This document shows, one piece after another, positions 27,640-37,100 of a DNA stretch of 64,000 bases. The DNA lies in assembly GCF_019236475.1 (NCBI RefSeq), contig NZ_JAFAIX010000014.1:124001-188000 (forward strand), written 5' to 3'. Position 1 is the stretch's first letter. Each line of letters opens with the position of its first letter. The notes beneath the pieces were generated by a model that did no database searches, was not told the origin of the DNA, and saw nothing but the letters and a program-made list of their open reading frames with translations. Source of the stretch: Chitinophaga sp. (lineage in GTDB: Bacteria > Bacteroidota > Bacteroidia > Chitinophagales > Chitinophagaceae). The position numbers and the translations under genes were made by a program.

Positions 27640-29604
27640 TTATTTCGCATACAATCTTTGCAGTTGGGAACGTCCGCCTTTACTGTATACTAATGGGTAT
27701 TTCTCGTATATCACATTGCTTTCATCCAGGCCGTAGTTAACTGCTGCTTTTACGCCAATAATCTTCAGATTGTAATAGGATTTGATAATCAGGTTTTGCC
27801 AGAAGGAAAGCTCATTATCGTATGACAGGAAAGAATGCGCTACTATGAAACGGTAATCGCCCATATCATTTGGATCATACTTCTTTTCTTCCGACACCTC
27901 ATAACTGAGTTCACCGGAACGAAGCAATTCAGTAGCAATATTTCGGAAAAACAGGTCTACACGTGGTTCTATACGGAACCCTATATACAGCGTAATATAA
28001 TACACGTCATTCTTTGCCAATGTACGCACCTCGTAATTCATCGTATAGGGTTCATCCGTGACCTCTACATGCACGAACCAATATACATCTGCTTTCTTTG
28101 CCGGTGTACGGAATACGGAATCAAGTGAATGCTGCTCCACAAACCCTGGACGGTTTACTCCAGTAAGATAGATCAGGTTAGTAGCATAGGTACGGATAGC
28201 CTGGTTGTTGCCCAGATCAGAGAGCTGCTTTATTACAGGTGGCGTAAGCGCAGTTACAGCAATGAGCTTTCCCTGCAGTTGCTTGCCTTTATGCCATACT
28301 AGCATGATAGTGGTGAGTATAGCACCGACTATCAACATGATCCAACCACCCTGCTGTAATTTTTCCAGGTTAGCGATCAGGAAGGATATTTCTACTGTAA
28401 GGAACAAGGCAGCGATGAGGGATATCTCCCACCAGGGCCGGCGTCGGCTACGCATATACAATGTGATCAGCACAGTAGTGGTGAGCATTGTAAGCGTAAC
28501 AGACAATCCAAAAGCAGCCTCCATGTTACGTGATTCTTTAAAATGCAACACGCTGAAGATACAGGCTACCATTAATGCCCAGTTAAAAAATGGGATATAT
28601 AGCTGTCCCTTAATATGGCTGGGGAATATTACCCGGTTACGTGGCCATAGCCCCAAGCGTATTGCTTCATTCCCCAAGGTAAAGCAGCCACTAATCAAGG
28701 CCTGACTGGCAATAATAGTCGCCAGCGATGCCAACACCACCGAAGGAATATAAATACTTTCCGGTACAATATTATAGAAAGGGCTTATTTCATTCGCCAC
28801 ACCTGTTTGCAGCAACCAGGCTGTTTGTCCGGCATAGTTCAATATCAGCATTATTTTAATATAGACCCAACAAGCGCGGATATTATTTCTTCCTACATGC
28901 CCCATATCGCTGTACAGTGCTTCCGCACCTGTAGTACAAAGGAAAATACCACCCAGCAACCAGAACCCACGGGGATAGTTTACCAGCAAGTTAATAGCGT
29001 AATAAGGGTTGAGCGCTTTCAATACGGTAATATCCTTGCTTAACGCCATCATTCCTATCACACCGATAAACGTAAACCATATCACCATTACCGGCCCAAA
29101 TAACTTACCGATCTGCTGTGTGCCAAATTGCTGGATAATGAATAAAACAATGAGAATCCCTATTACTATGGGTACGGTGTTCAGTCCTGGGTCGAATTTC
29201 TGGAGCCCTTCAATGGCTGATGCCACTGAAATGGGTGGTGTAATAATACCATCAGCAATGAGGAAGGAGCCACCGATCACCGCCAGTACAATGGCCCATT
29301 TACCAAAGTACCTTCTAATGAGGGCGTAGAGTGAAAAGATGCCGCCTTCACCTTTATTATCAGCCTGCAGGGTGATGAAAATATATTTAAAGGTGGTTTG
29401 CAGCGTAAGCGTCCAGATCACACAACTTAATACTCCCAATGCTTTTAGGGCAGTTACCTTTTCACCCGGATGGAACAGGGCATTATAGGTGTATAAAGGA
29501 GAAGTACCAATATCGCCAAATACAACACCAATGGCAATCAGCATTCCAGCGAGCTTTACCTGCTGATGAAATGCTTTTACGTCTGTCGTTAACTGATCTG
29601 TCAT
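27640..29604 (-). CDS. kup: Kup-type potassium uptake transporter
   Basis: 654 residues. Begins with G-V-V-F-G-D-I-G-T-S-P-L-Y-T, the hallmark of Kup/HAK transporters, and has about twelve membrane segments in the first 440 residues (for example G-G-I-F-S-L-Y-A-L and F-L-C-T-T-G-A-E-A-L-Y-S-D-M-G-H). A cytoplasmic C-terminal domain of about 200 residues follows. It imports K+ with protons across the inner membrane. Monocistronic, with a recognisable -7 element upstream. Confidence 0.95.
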   Translation of the reverse strand: MTDQLTTDVKAFHQQVKLAGMLIAIGVVFGDIGTSPLYTYNALFHPGEKVTALKALGVLSCVIWTLTLQTTFKYIFITLQADNKGEGGIFSLYALIRRYFGKWAIVLAVIGGSFLIADGIITPPISVASAIEGLQKFDPGLNTVPIVIGILIVLFIIQQFGTQQIGKLFGPVMVIWFTFIGVIGMMALSKDITVLKALNPYYAINLLVNYPRGFWLLGGIFLCTTGAEALYSDMGHVGRNNIRACWVYIKIMLILNYAGQTAWLLQTGVANEISPFYNIVPESIYIPSVVLASLATIIASQALISGCFTLGNEAIRLGLWPRNRVIFPSHIKGQLYIPFFNWALMVACIFSVLHFKESRNMEAAFGLSVTLTMLTTTVLITLYMRSRRRPWWEISLIAALFLTVEISFLIANLEKLQQGGWIMLIVGAILTTIMLVWHKGKQLQGKLIAVTALTPPVIKQLSDLGNNQAIRTYATNLIYLTGVNRPGFVEQHSLDSVFRTPAKKADVYWFVHVEVTDEPYTMNYEVRTLAKNDVYYITLYIGFRIEPRVDLFFRNIATELLRSGELSYEVSEEKKYDPNDMGDYRFIVAHSFLSYDNELSFWQNLIIKSYYNLKIIGVKAAVNYGLDESNVIYEKYPLVYSKGGRSQLQRLYAK

Positions 29605-29638
29605 ACGTTTCTTGGGGATTATTAGATATTAATATCTC

Positions 29639-29646
29639 CAAATATA
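29639..29646 (-). promoter_or_regulatory. Bacteroidota -7 promoter element of kup
   Basis: On the minus strand this is TATATTTG, an exact TAnnTTTG. It lies 35 bp upstream of the kup ATG. No clear -33 TTG is seen. Confidence 0.5.
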
Positions 29647-30058
29647 ATAAACTGAGGAGATTGCAGTATAACATAGGGTAAATATTTCTCTGAAATGCTT
29701 GCCTGTTTTGACATTTCGGCATACTAAATGAGTTATCCGCATTTGAACATCCATGACTATATTACAATTCATGACATTTTTTATAAACCCTCATTTTATA
29801 TGACTGTATGGAAAGCTTAATCTTCGCCAACATTCTTTATGCCGGTGGAACATATAAACATATATTTTCACTTATAAAACAACCTTGACCTTTAAATCAA
29901 GAATAATCCTGCATTATCCAACTTTAAACCCTACCTTTAGCCAAATTACATCAGGCTTCTGCCTCTGCTTCTGCTGATTTAGTCTGGATAACCTCTTTTC
30001 TTCCTCAGTCTTCGCTTTTCCAGCTGCCCATATTTCATCATTCAAAAAGCTAAATCTT
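29647..30058. other. Intergenic region, leader of the RRM gene
   Basis: About 410 bp without a gene. TACCTTTA near 29934 on the plus strand is one base off the -7 consensus and would give a leader of roughly 110 nt for the RRM gene. The leader is pyrimidine-rich, with repeated CTGCCTCTGCTTCTGCTG. Confidence 0.35.
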
Positions 30059-30334
30059 ATGAACATTTATGTTGGCAATTTAAGTAGCCAAACAACTGAG
30101 CAACAATTATCAGACTTATTTATTCCGTTTGGTATTGTTCGTAGTGTTAAAGTGATTCTTGACAATTATACTGGTCGCTCCAAAGGTTTTGCTTTTGTAG
30201 AGATGCCGGATGATGCTCATGGTGAGCGTGCCATCAGAAATTTAAACGATACTGTCGTTGATAGGCAGACAATCGTAGTAAATGAAGCACGTCCAAGAAC
30301 AGAACGCGATCGCTTCTCCAGGCCCAGGTATTAA
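30059..30334 (+). CDS. Small RRM RNA-binding protein
   Basis: 91 residues, a single RNA-recognition motif: RNP2 I-Y-V-G-N-L at 3-8 and RNP1 K-G-F-A-F-V-E-M at about 42-49, then a short basic R-rich tail ending S-R-P-R-Y. Single-RRM proteins are common in Bacteroidota and bind RNA in the cytoplasm, often acting as global post-transcriptional regulators. A cold-shock-domain gene follows 211 bp downstream. Confidence 0.93.
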   Translation: MNIYVGNLSSQTTEQQLSDLFIPFGIVRSVKVILDNYTGRSKGFAFVEMPDDAHGERAIRNLNDTVVDRQTIVVNEARPRTERDRFSRPRY

Positions 30335-30545
30335 ACCATTAGTTATCTTTTTCTTTACCCTATGACTTTATATTGATAGTGTATACTATAAGGATTCTTA
30401 TAGTGTGCCGAATATTTATTAATTCAATTCGTTATTTGGGTCAGCATGAAATATGAAAGCAATGGTGGATCTGCCATTATGAAATTGAATGATCAGAGAA
30501 TAGAATTATTGCGCAATCTTGCGATTTAACGAAAACCAGATAATA

Positions 30546-31001
30546 ATGAGCGAATCTTTTTCCAAGAAAGAAAATAGGAGCAAGAAAGCAAAAGCGAAAG
30601 AAGATAAGGCTCAGCGGACGAAAGAGCGGAAATTGAACAATAATAAAGGCAAGAGTCTGGAGGACATGCTGGCATACGTAGATGAAAATGGAAACCTGAG
30701 TGCTGTTCCTCCTAAAGATGGGAAGAAGGCTGAAATAGATTCCAAAGATATCCGGATTGGCGCTGCGCCACGGCCTCCTGAAGATACAACGAGAACAGGG
30801 ATGGTTACATTCTTTAACCAGTCAAAAGGATTTGGATTTATATCTGATGATATGTCCAGGGAAAATGTATTCTTCCATATCAATGATTTGTCCGAACCAG
30901 TGAAGGAAAGAGACAAAGTTACCTTTATAAAGGAAAAAAATGCTAAGGGCTTCTTTGCTACTTTGGTAAAGAAGGTTAATCTTAGGACAAGAAATTCTTG
31001 A
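30546..31001 (+). CDS. Cold-shock-domain protein with lysine-rich N-terminal extension
   Basis: About 151 residues from the ATG at 30546 (M-S-E-S-F-S-K-K). The first half is highly charged and Lys-rich (K-K-E-N-R-S-K-K-A-K-A-K) and probably disordered. The C-terminal 65 residues form a cold-shock domain with G-M-V-T-F-F-N, K-G-F-G-F-I and N-V-F-F-H-I. It binds single-stranded RNA. About twice the length of a typical CspA protein. Confidence 0.92.
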   Translation: MSESFSKKENRSKKAKAKEDKAQRTKERKLNNNKGKSLEDMLAYVDENGNLSAVPPKDGKKAEIDSKDIRIGAAPRPPEDTTRTGMVTFFNQSKGFGFISDDMSRENVFFHINDLSEPVKERDKVTFIKEKNAKGFFATLVKKVNLRTRNS

Positions 31002-31044
31002 TAATGGAACAGTGAGTAGTAGTTGTATTACAATAATTTAATAA

Positions 31045-31108
31045 AGAAGCCAGTCCTAACTACTATTTCTACTTATGAATGTAGAAATAGTAGTTAGGAC
31101 TGGCTTCT
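31045..31108. terminator. Perfect 28-bp stem between convergent genes
   Basis: Arms 31045-31072 and 31081-31108 are perfectly complementary with an 8-nt loop. It lies between the cold-shock gene (+) and the NmrA-like gene (-). A bidirectional terminator is the simplest reading, although T-runs are short and the stem is unusually long. Confidence 0.65.
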
Positions 31109-31251
31109 CTACTTATGTTTTAGGCAATGACCGTTTGTTTCTTTGGGACATGTACCAATGTTATTACTTTAAGAACCGATAATAATCTGATAACATAAAA
31201 TACAGGGTCAATCTCAAACCAGCGCTGTCCGAAATTAATGGAAGAATACTG

Positions 31252-32118
31252 TTATTTAAAGTATGTTGCATATTCCGCTGCAAAATCCTCTAGGGTCCGT
31301 GCCGGATAGCCAAGTATTGTATTTACACAATTTGTAACAATTTCAGTTTCTCCATTACGCTGAGCACTGTCATAAGCCAGAAAAGTTTCGATTAATGCCG
31401 CCGGCATGTTCTTTTCTTCCATATGCTGTTTTGCCTGTGCGATTGAAATAGGACAGTAAGTTACCTTTTCATTGATCGCATTGCTGATGGCTGTCGCAAC
31501 ATCAAAATAACTTACTGCCTTATCACTGGTAAGTAGATATATTTTGTCAAAGTGAGTTTCAGGTGCGGTCAGACATGCAAAAGCTACATCCGCAATATCT
31601 CTCCTATCCACATGTGCTCTCTTTCCATCACCGGTAGCTTCATAAAACTTCCGTTCCTTACGTACAGTATTGGCTATTTCACCTAACCAATTCTGCATAA
31701 TTCCATTGGGACGCAGCATCGTATAATGAATACCTGATGTTATCAAATAATGCTCTACCTGCCCGTGAATACGTGGAATATAAAGTATGGAACTGGGGTC
31801 AGCTGCTCCTGAGGAAAGCTTCACGATATGTTTAATTGCCATTTCCTTTGCTACGTCAATCACATTTATTTGATCTTCCACAGCAGTAGGGCTGTTTCCA
31901 GATAATAAAAAAACAGCCTTACTGTTTTCCATTGTAGCATACAAACTTTCCTTCTGGGAGATATCTGCCTGTACCCAGTGTATAAAAGGAAGACCAGTAG
32001 CGGTTTTGCGGTCTCTGGTTACTGCGATTGTTTCAATTTGAGCTTTAGATAACAACTGAATCAGCAATGAACCAATATTGCCAGATGCACCGAAAACGGT
32101 AATTTTATTGTTTTCCAT
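31252..32118 (-). CDS. NmrA-like / atypical SDR NAD(P)-binding protein
   Basis: About 288 residues from the ATG at 32116-32118 (M-E-N-N-K-I-T-V-F). Nucleotide-binding motif G-A-S-G-N-I-G at about 9-15 and an extended-SDR-like fold, with K-H-I-V-K-L-S-S-G-A-A. Members are quinone reductases or redox-sensing regulators. An AraC regulator is encoded directly upstream on the same strand. Confidence 0.85.
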   Translation of the reverse strand: MENNKITVFGASGNIGSLLIQLLSKAQIETIAVTRDRKTATGLPFIHWVQADISQKESLYATMENSKAVFLLSGNSPTAVEDQINVIDVAKEMAIKHIVKLSSGAADPSSILYIPRIHGQVEHYLITSGIHYTMLRPNGIMQNWLGEIANTVRKERKFYEATGDGKRAHVDRRDIADVAFACLTAPETHFDKIYLLTSDKAVSYFDVATAISNAINEKVTYCPISIAQAKQHMEEKNMPAALIETFLAYDSAQRNGETEIVTNCVNTILGYPARTLEDFAAEYATYFK

Positions 32119-32190
32119 TTTGAAAAATTTTGAATTATGACACAAAATTATCTTAACGGAAAAAATAGAAATTGAACAAACCCGACATTT

Positions 32191-32994
32191 TTAAGACAGC
32201 CATTCAGGAAAATTTAATACCTGTTCGTTTGCCTGTTGCGAAAACAGTTTCGGTGTAGTGCCGGTAAACATTTTAAAATCACGAATAAAATGTGCCTGAT
32301 CCGCATAAGAATGCTGATGGGCTATTTCAGTAAAAGAGGTGAATTTCTTACTACGAACAGAATCCAGTGCTGCCTGAAAACGGCAAATGCTAAAATATAA
32401 CTTGGGAGGTACACCTATATTCGCCTTAAACATCCTTTGTAGAGAACGTTCTGTAATGTTCAGTTCCGACTGAATTCTATGCAAGCCATCGTCGTTGTTA
32501 ATATTCAAATTTGTTACTGCATATGAAGCTTGTAGATTTTCACAATGCTTATTTTTTACAATCAACCGGGAGATGAAATCGGAGATAATAGTAATTCTTT
32601 TGTTTAAACGTTTCTCCACCAGTAATTGTGATGCTAAGTCATTTTTAACAATATCATTTAAATGAACATAACTATCTGTTAATTCATCAGCATCAATTCC
32701 GAAAATTGATTTTATAGCATTGGGCTGAAAACATACCACAAGGTTACAATATTCACCGGTGACTGTTTTTTGCGAGTTAGATCTTGTTAGGCCATGCAGA
32801 TAAAGTTGTGGTAACTTTTCGTTATTAATATCTGTAAAACTGTTAGTGGTTTCCTGGAATATAAGTCCGGGGTTAGCATCTGCAATTATCTTAAAGGTTT
32901 TTGTTTGATTGCAGGAACCGTCACTTTCCAGCAAGCCAAAATACCGTATGTATGGCTGCAACTTCGTAACAGGTTGTACTTGTTTATACTTCAT
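32191..32994 (-). CDS. AraC-family transcriptional regulator
   Basis: 267 residues. The N-terminal part is like the DUF6597 sensor region (P-Y-I-R-Y-F-G-L-L-E). The C-terminal helix-turn-helix pair contains I-T-E-R-S-L-Q-R-M-F and Y-A-D-Q-A-H-F-I-R-D-F-K. It ends 72 bp before the NmrA-like gene and may regulate it. Confidence 0.85.
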   Translation of the reverse strand: MKYKQVQPVTKLQPYIRYFGLLESDGSCNQTKTFKIIADANPGLIFQETTNSFTDINNEKLPQLYLHGLTRSNSQKTVTGEYCNLVVCFQPNAIKSIFGIDADELTDSYVHLNDIVKNDLASQLLVEKRLNKRITIISDFISRLIVKNKHCENLQASYAVTNLNINNDDGLHRIQSELNITERSLQRMFKANIGVPPKLYFSICRFQAALDSVRSKKFTSFTEIAHQHSYADQAHFIRDFKMFTGTTPKLFSQQANEQVLNFPEWLS

Positions 32995-33183
32995 TCTTCA
33001 GGCATTTGGCGTAATAAACTGCTATACCAATAAAAGTTTTTGGGGTTATTCCATTGTTTTATCAAAAGTACAGCTATCCAAAATTAGATGGATGTTTTAT
33101 CAGAAAAAATTTCTCTGTTTATGAATTGGGTACCAACTTTTTAGTACCTCGAAACTGGGAATATGCAATGTTTTAATATTTCT

Positions 33184-33249
33184 AAGGATTTGGAAGTACT
33201 TAAAAAGGAAAAGGTCGGAGAAATCTCCGACCTTTCCACTTTAGTGCCC
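33184..33249 (+). repeat. attL-side copy of the 66-bp direct repeat
   Basis: Matches 55301-55366 at 61 of 66 positions in the same orientation. Both copies carry the hairpin GGTCGGAG....CTCCGACC with differences only in the loop, and both end in GTGCCC. In the right copy those last bases are the 3' end of tRNA-Leu. Here the sequence continues TTTAGTGG, so no tRNA is formed. Confidence 0.8.
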
Positions 33250-33310
33250 TTTAGTGGAAGATTATCGAACCAATTCATGTTGATTATGAAGATTTTATCT
33301 AACGGAGCAT
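33250..33310 (+). repeat. Left end of the integrated element
   Basis: Read in frame through the repeat, 33184-33310 encodes K-D-L-E-V-L-K...L-S-T-L-V-P then F-S-G-R-L-S-N-Q-F-M-L-I-M-K and a TGA. The part before V-P matches the C-terminus of the serine recombinase at 55.3 kb. A similar left-end sequence occurs at 43101-43140. It would supply the recombinase C-terminus in the circular form. Confidence 0.55.
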
Positions 33311-33510
33311 GACCCAAAATCAGTTCTTAACTATTTTTTGATAAAAAATTGAGAATTAAATTATTAATCTGTATCGAAGGACGTTTTTACAATGTAATGG
33401 GATTGCTGGTGAGGAGAGTGGTGGTGGAGCTGGAGCGGTTTGCCTGAATGCCTTCCGCGATTTTTACGCAAATGCCGAGTCATAAATAACTGGTACAGGA
33501 TTTAGTGATT

Positions 33511-33558
33511 TAAAAAAGAGATCGCATGAGGGAAAACCCTCTTGCGATCTCTTTTTTA
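33511..33558. terminator. Strong bidirectional terminator
   Basis: Two 21-22-nt arms (33511-33532, 33537-33558) with a single mismatch pair around AAAA; A-run and T-run on the two sides. It terminates the Rhs/immunity transcript coming from the right. Confidence 0.8.
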
Positions 33559-33761
33559 AATCTTTGCCAGATGCATATCAGAGCTAGGGAAAAAGGCCCG
33601 CTTTACCTAAACAACCCAGTCATGTGCCCCAATTGCAATAGGCACTTAGGTACTACTCCTGTTAGTTTATCTGTTCTAATTCAAATTTAGGCAAGTATTA
33701 TTCCGTAAGCACAACTATTACGAATTGCCATTTTCTCCGTTAAAAAGCCAGGCAAATTCAA

Positions 33762-34133
33762 TTATGCTGCTCTTTGTTTCCAACCTTTGATCCATCCCCA
33801 ATTAAGTATTATAAACAATATTAATAATATTATACAGTATCGCTGAATAACTATTTCTATAGAAAAATGTCCAATGGCTAACCCCAATCTTGTTCTTGAA
33901 ATTATTGGCGTAAATGCCGCTTGGCTAAATGAGCCCAGAACCAAAACACTTAAAGTAGAAATTCTATTAATTAGGCGACTGAAGGGCATTGAAATCAAGG
34001 CAATTAATATAACGGTGAGTCCAATATAATGCTCGTAAGAGAAAATAATATTAGTTGTTAATACTACATAAATACTGTAGCTCATCAAACAAGTAATAAA
34101 TAACAAAGGTAAATAAGAAAGTAAATTTTTCAT
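33762..34133 (-). CDS. Small membrane protein, candidate immunity protein for the Rhs toxin
   Basis: 123 residues with about four predicted membrane segments (L-L-S-Y-L-P-L-L-F-I, H-Y-I-G-L-T-V-I-L-I, S-V-L-V-L-G-S-F, C-I-I-L-L-I-L-F-I-I-L). I do not recognise the family. It starts only 6 bp after the Rhs stop, the usual place for an immunity gene, and it is followed by a terminator. Much more AT-rich than the Rhs gene. A membrane immunity protein would suggest that the toxin attacks the inner membrane; this is inference. Confidence 0.6.
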   Translation of the reverse strand: MKNLLSYLPLLFITCLMSYSIYVVLTTNIIFSYEHYIGLTVILIALISMPFSRLINRISTLSVLVLGSFSQAAFTPIISRTRLGLAIGHFSIEIVIQRYCIILLILFIILNWGWIKGWKQRAA

Positions 34134-34139
34134 TGAATG

Positions 34140-37100
34140 TTACAAATTTAAGGACATAGAGAATGATCCACCAACCTTTTTCTGATGTTGGCGGGTAACT
34201 TGGATTAAACCATAATTTGCAATTACGTTTTTCTTTGTAACAAATGTACCATCTACTGACAATTTTACTCCCACTGAATGTTGTACGACATTCGAGTTTG
34301 AAATATTCGCGTTATGGAACAACTGGGCACTTCCGTCTGCTTTTAAAGCACTCACACTTGTACTAAGTTTAGGTCCAAATGATTCTGTAGATTGGGAACC
34401 ATTCGCAGTCATAGTTGTTTTTTGAGAAAGTTCCACTGGAACATTTCCCAAAACACCACTAACTGCATGTTTAACCTCTAACTTACTAACTGACGAATTA
34501 GTCACACGTATACTAAATGGAGATTCTCCAGTTACAAAGAGATTTTCAAATGAGCCAATCTTTAAAGATACTCTTGATTCAGCTATGGTGACTGTAGCAC
34601 TACCTTCGTAAGGCCCGGCTTTGACAGAGACTTTCTCTTCATCTGTTGTATATGCAGTCGCGTCGACCTTAAATACATCTGTCACATAATCGAGTAATCT
34701 TCCTCCTGCCTGAAAATACTGTTTAAATCCATATGCAAGGTATGCCCAAGGATGTCCACCGTCCATTGGAGACATTCCATCTGGATCAATAAACCGAATT
34801 GGATTGTCTAACGCATAGTTATAAGGAGAGAATCTACGCATACTATCTGTGAGAGGATCTATGGAATGCCATCTCCCTACCTGTACGTCATACGCCCTCG
34901 CGCCATAATCATACCACTCTATCCCTGAGCCATCTCCAAACTCTTTACTCTCCAACTCTTTTCCATTATACTTCATCTTATTCTCCGGATAGCAGGTCCC
35001 CACCAAAGCATTAGAAGATATCCCTGCCATCGTCATCCCAAACGGGTAATAATGTGTTTCCTCCAGCAGAGGACCACTACTATGAGACACCACCAGATTG
35101 TCAAAGAACACGTCCTGTCCACTCTCATTACTGGTGTAAATATAAATAAAACCTGTTTTTCCTATCACCATTCGGTCAGTAGCCAACGTTTGTAGCTCAT
35201 CGGGTATTCCCTGTACCTGCTTTACACCGCTGTTTTCGTTTACCATTTTGAACTGGTCGTCGAACAATACATAATTAAGATAGGCCCGTGGCTTATCAGA
35301 CAGGTTCTGGCCAGGATCTTTTTGTTTCAACTGATCATACGCACTGTTATTAAATGTTACTGCCATTGGGGAACCTGGCCCCGTAGCACCATGCATACCA
35401 TCTGAAACGCCATCTCCTCCGAAGACCTGGAGCAGGGCCGCCAGCATACCGGGAGTATTGGTGGCAGGGCTATTTGCCGCCGTACTCTTATAAAAAGCCT
35501 TGCTGCCTAATTGCAAAGTATCGCCTGCCATTACACGCAAAACCAGCGATGGGCCAATTTTCTGCCCGTTGATTGCATTTAATCTGGCTACATTATCATT
35601 AGGTGAGGTAGTCGGATCTGAAGGATAACCAACAGGTTTAGGTGTACGGGTATTATCGATATTACTGAATAAAGCTACTTCCTTTGCTGCATTAGTTGTT
35701 TCCATGGAAGCAGCATAGATATGCTGATCTGTTTGTTCGGTAAGTACCATCCTCACATTTCCCAGATGATCTTTTACAAAATAATCATAACTCCAGTTGG
35801 CTGGTTGTCCGGTTCGGAATGTAACACGGATACGTCCTTCTTCATGACCTGCAAATTGTAAAGTGTCATTCTGATATACCATCCCAGCTATGTAGTCTGT
35901 GGTGGTTATTTTAGCCGAGCTACCGGTGTTGTCCGTTACGACCTTTCTCAGTTTATTGCCACCAGCATCATACTGGTATTTTATGCCACCTTTTCCGGTA
36001 ATCCCAATACTGTCGGGAAGATTCAGGTGATTGTAGGTAATAGCAGCAATATTTTTATTCAGGTCATATATGAGATTCCCATTAGCATCATAGTCATAGT
36101 CATCTCCCGTATTGACTCCATTAATAAAGTCTCCCAGTTTGGCACCTACAGTATTGCAGGTATCGGATACTGCACCAAGCTTGTTGGAATAAGCATTTCC
36201 ACTTTTACCATAGGAGTAGATAAGCTTGTCAATAGGTCTGGCGGCAGTGCCCACCATTCCCATTTGGTTCATCGTTTGAATGTTACCGTTAGCATCGTAA
36301 CTCAAATTGCTTACTGAAAAATCCTGCTGGGTCTGAGTCCAGTCGGAACTGCCGCTGTTTTGCTGGGTAAAATTGGCGGCAAGCAACCGGTTCACCTTAT
36401 CATAGTTATAGCCGTATGCACGGGAAACGCCATCACTCTTACTCTTCCATGTACTGCCTGCAATGTTGCCGTTATACTGAAGGGCAGTAAATCCTGAGTC
36501 ATAGGCCAGTGTTTGTCCAAACCAGTTGGTGGAGCTATTAGGCGTACTTGCGTATACTTGATTGATTCCGGTGAGCCACCCCCGGATATTGTAGTCATAG
36601 GTTAGCGTTTCCAACTGACTGGTTGGTGTAATGCCTAAACGCTTTGTTTTCAGTTGCCCCAACTCGTCGTAGGCATTAACAGCAATCGTCTTATCCTGGG
36701 ATGCATCGGCATCATTGAGCCGCTTTTTAACACTGATGAGCCTTCCTGCGGCATCATAATGCAGCATTGTTAGCATCGTGGTTTGGGGAGAAAGGTTGGA
36801 GCGGAGATTTTTATGTCGCAGGTAAGTGCTGAGCACTTTCCCGTTAAAATCATACAAACTGGTAACAACATCCAGCCCCCCATTTACATTATCTGTCAGC
36901 GCCTGGATCAGGCGGCCCATATCGTTGTAGTAGTTCGTGGTCGTTAACCATTGGTTGGTACCCAACACCCTTACTTTGGTGCCGGTTACCAGTCCTTTTA
37001 CCATATTGCTGCCAGTGGCTGGCAAAGCCTCTGCATTAGGACTACCATCTGCCTGTGGTTTTGTGATATCAGTACTAGCATACGACTGCACTCCATTGAA

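Larger units (their letters stand above)
32995..33761. other. Intergenic region holding the left junction of the mobile element
   Basis: No gene. It contains the 66-bp repeat (33184-33249), the element left end (33250 onward) and a strong terminator (33511-33558). The rest shows no further structure. Confidence 0.6.

Noticed and set aside
27548..27736. 62-residue plus-strand open frame
   Set aside because: It starts inside a terminator and runs antisense into the end of kup; only its first part matches the element-end repeat.
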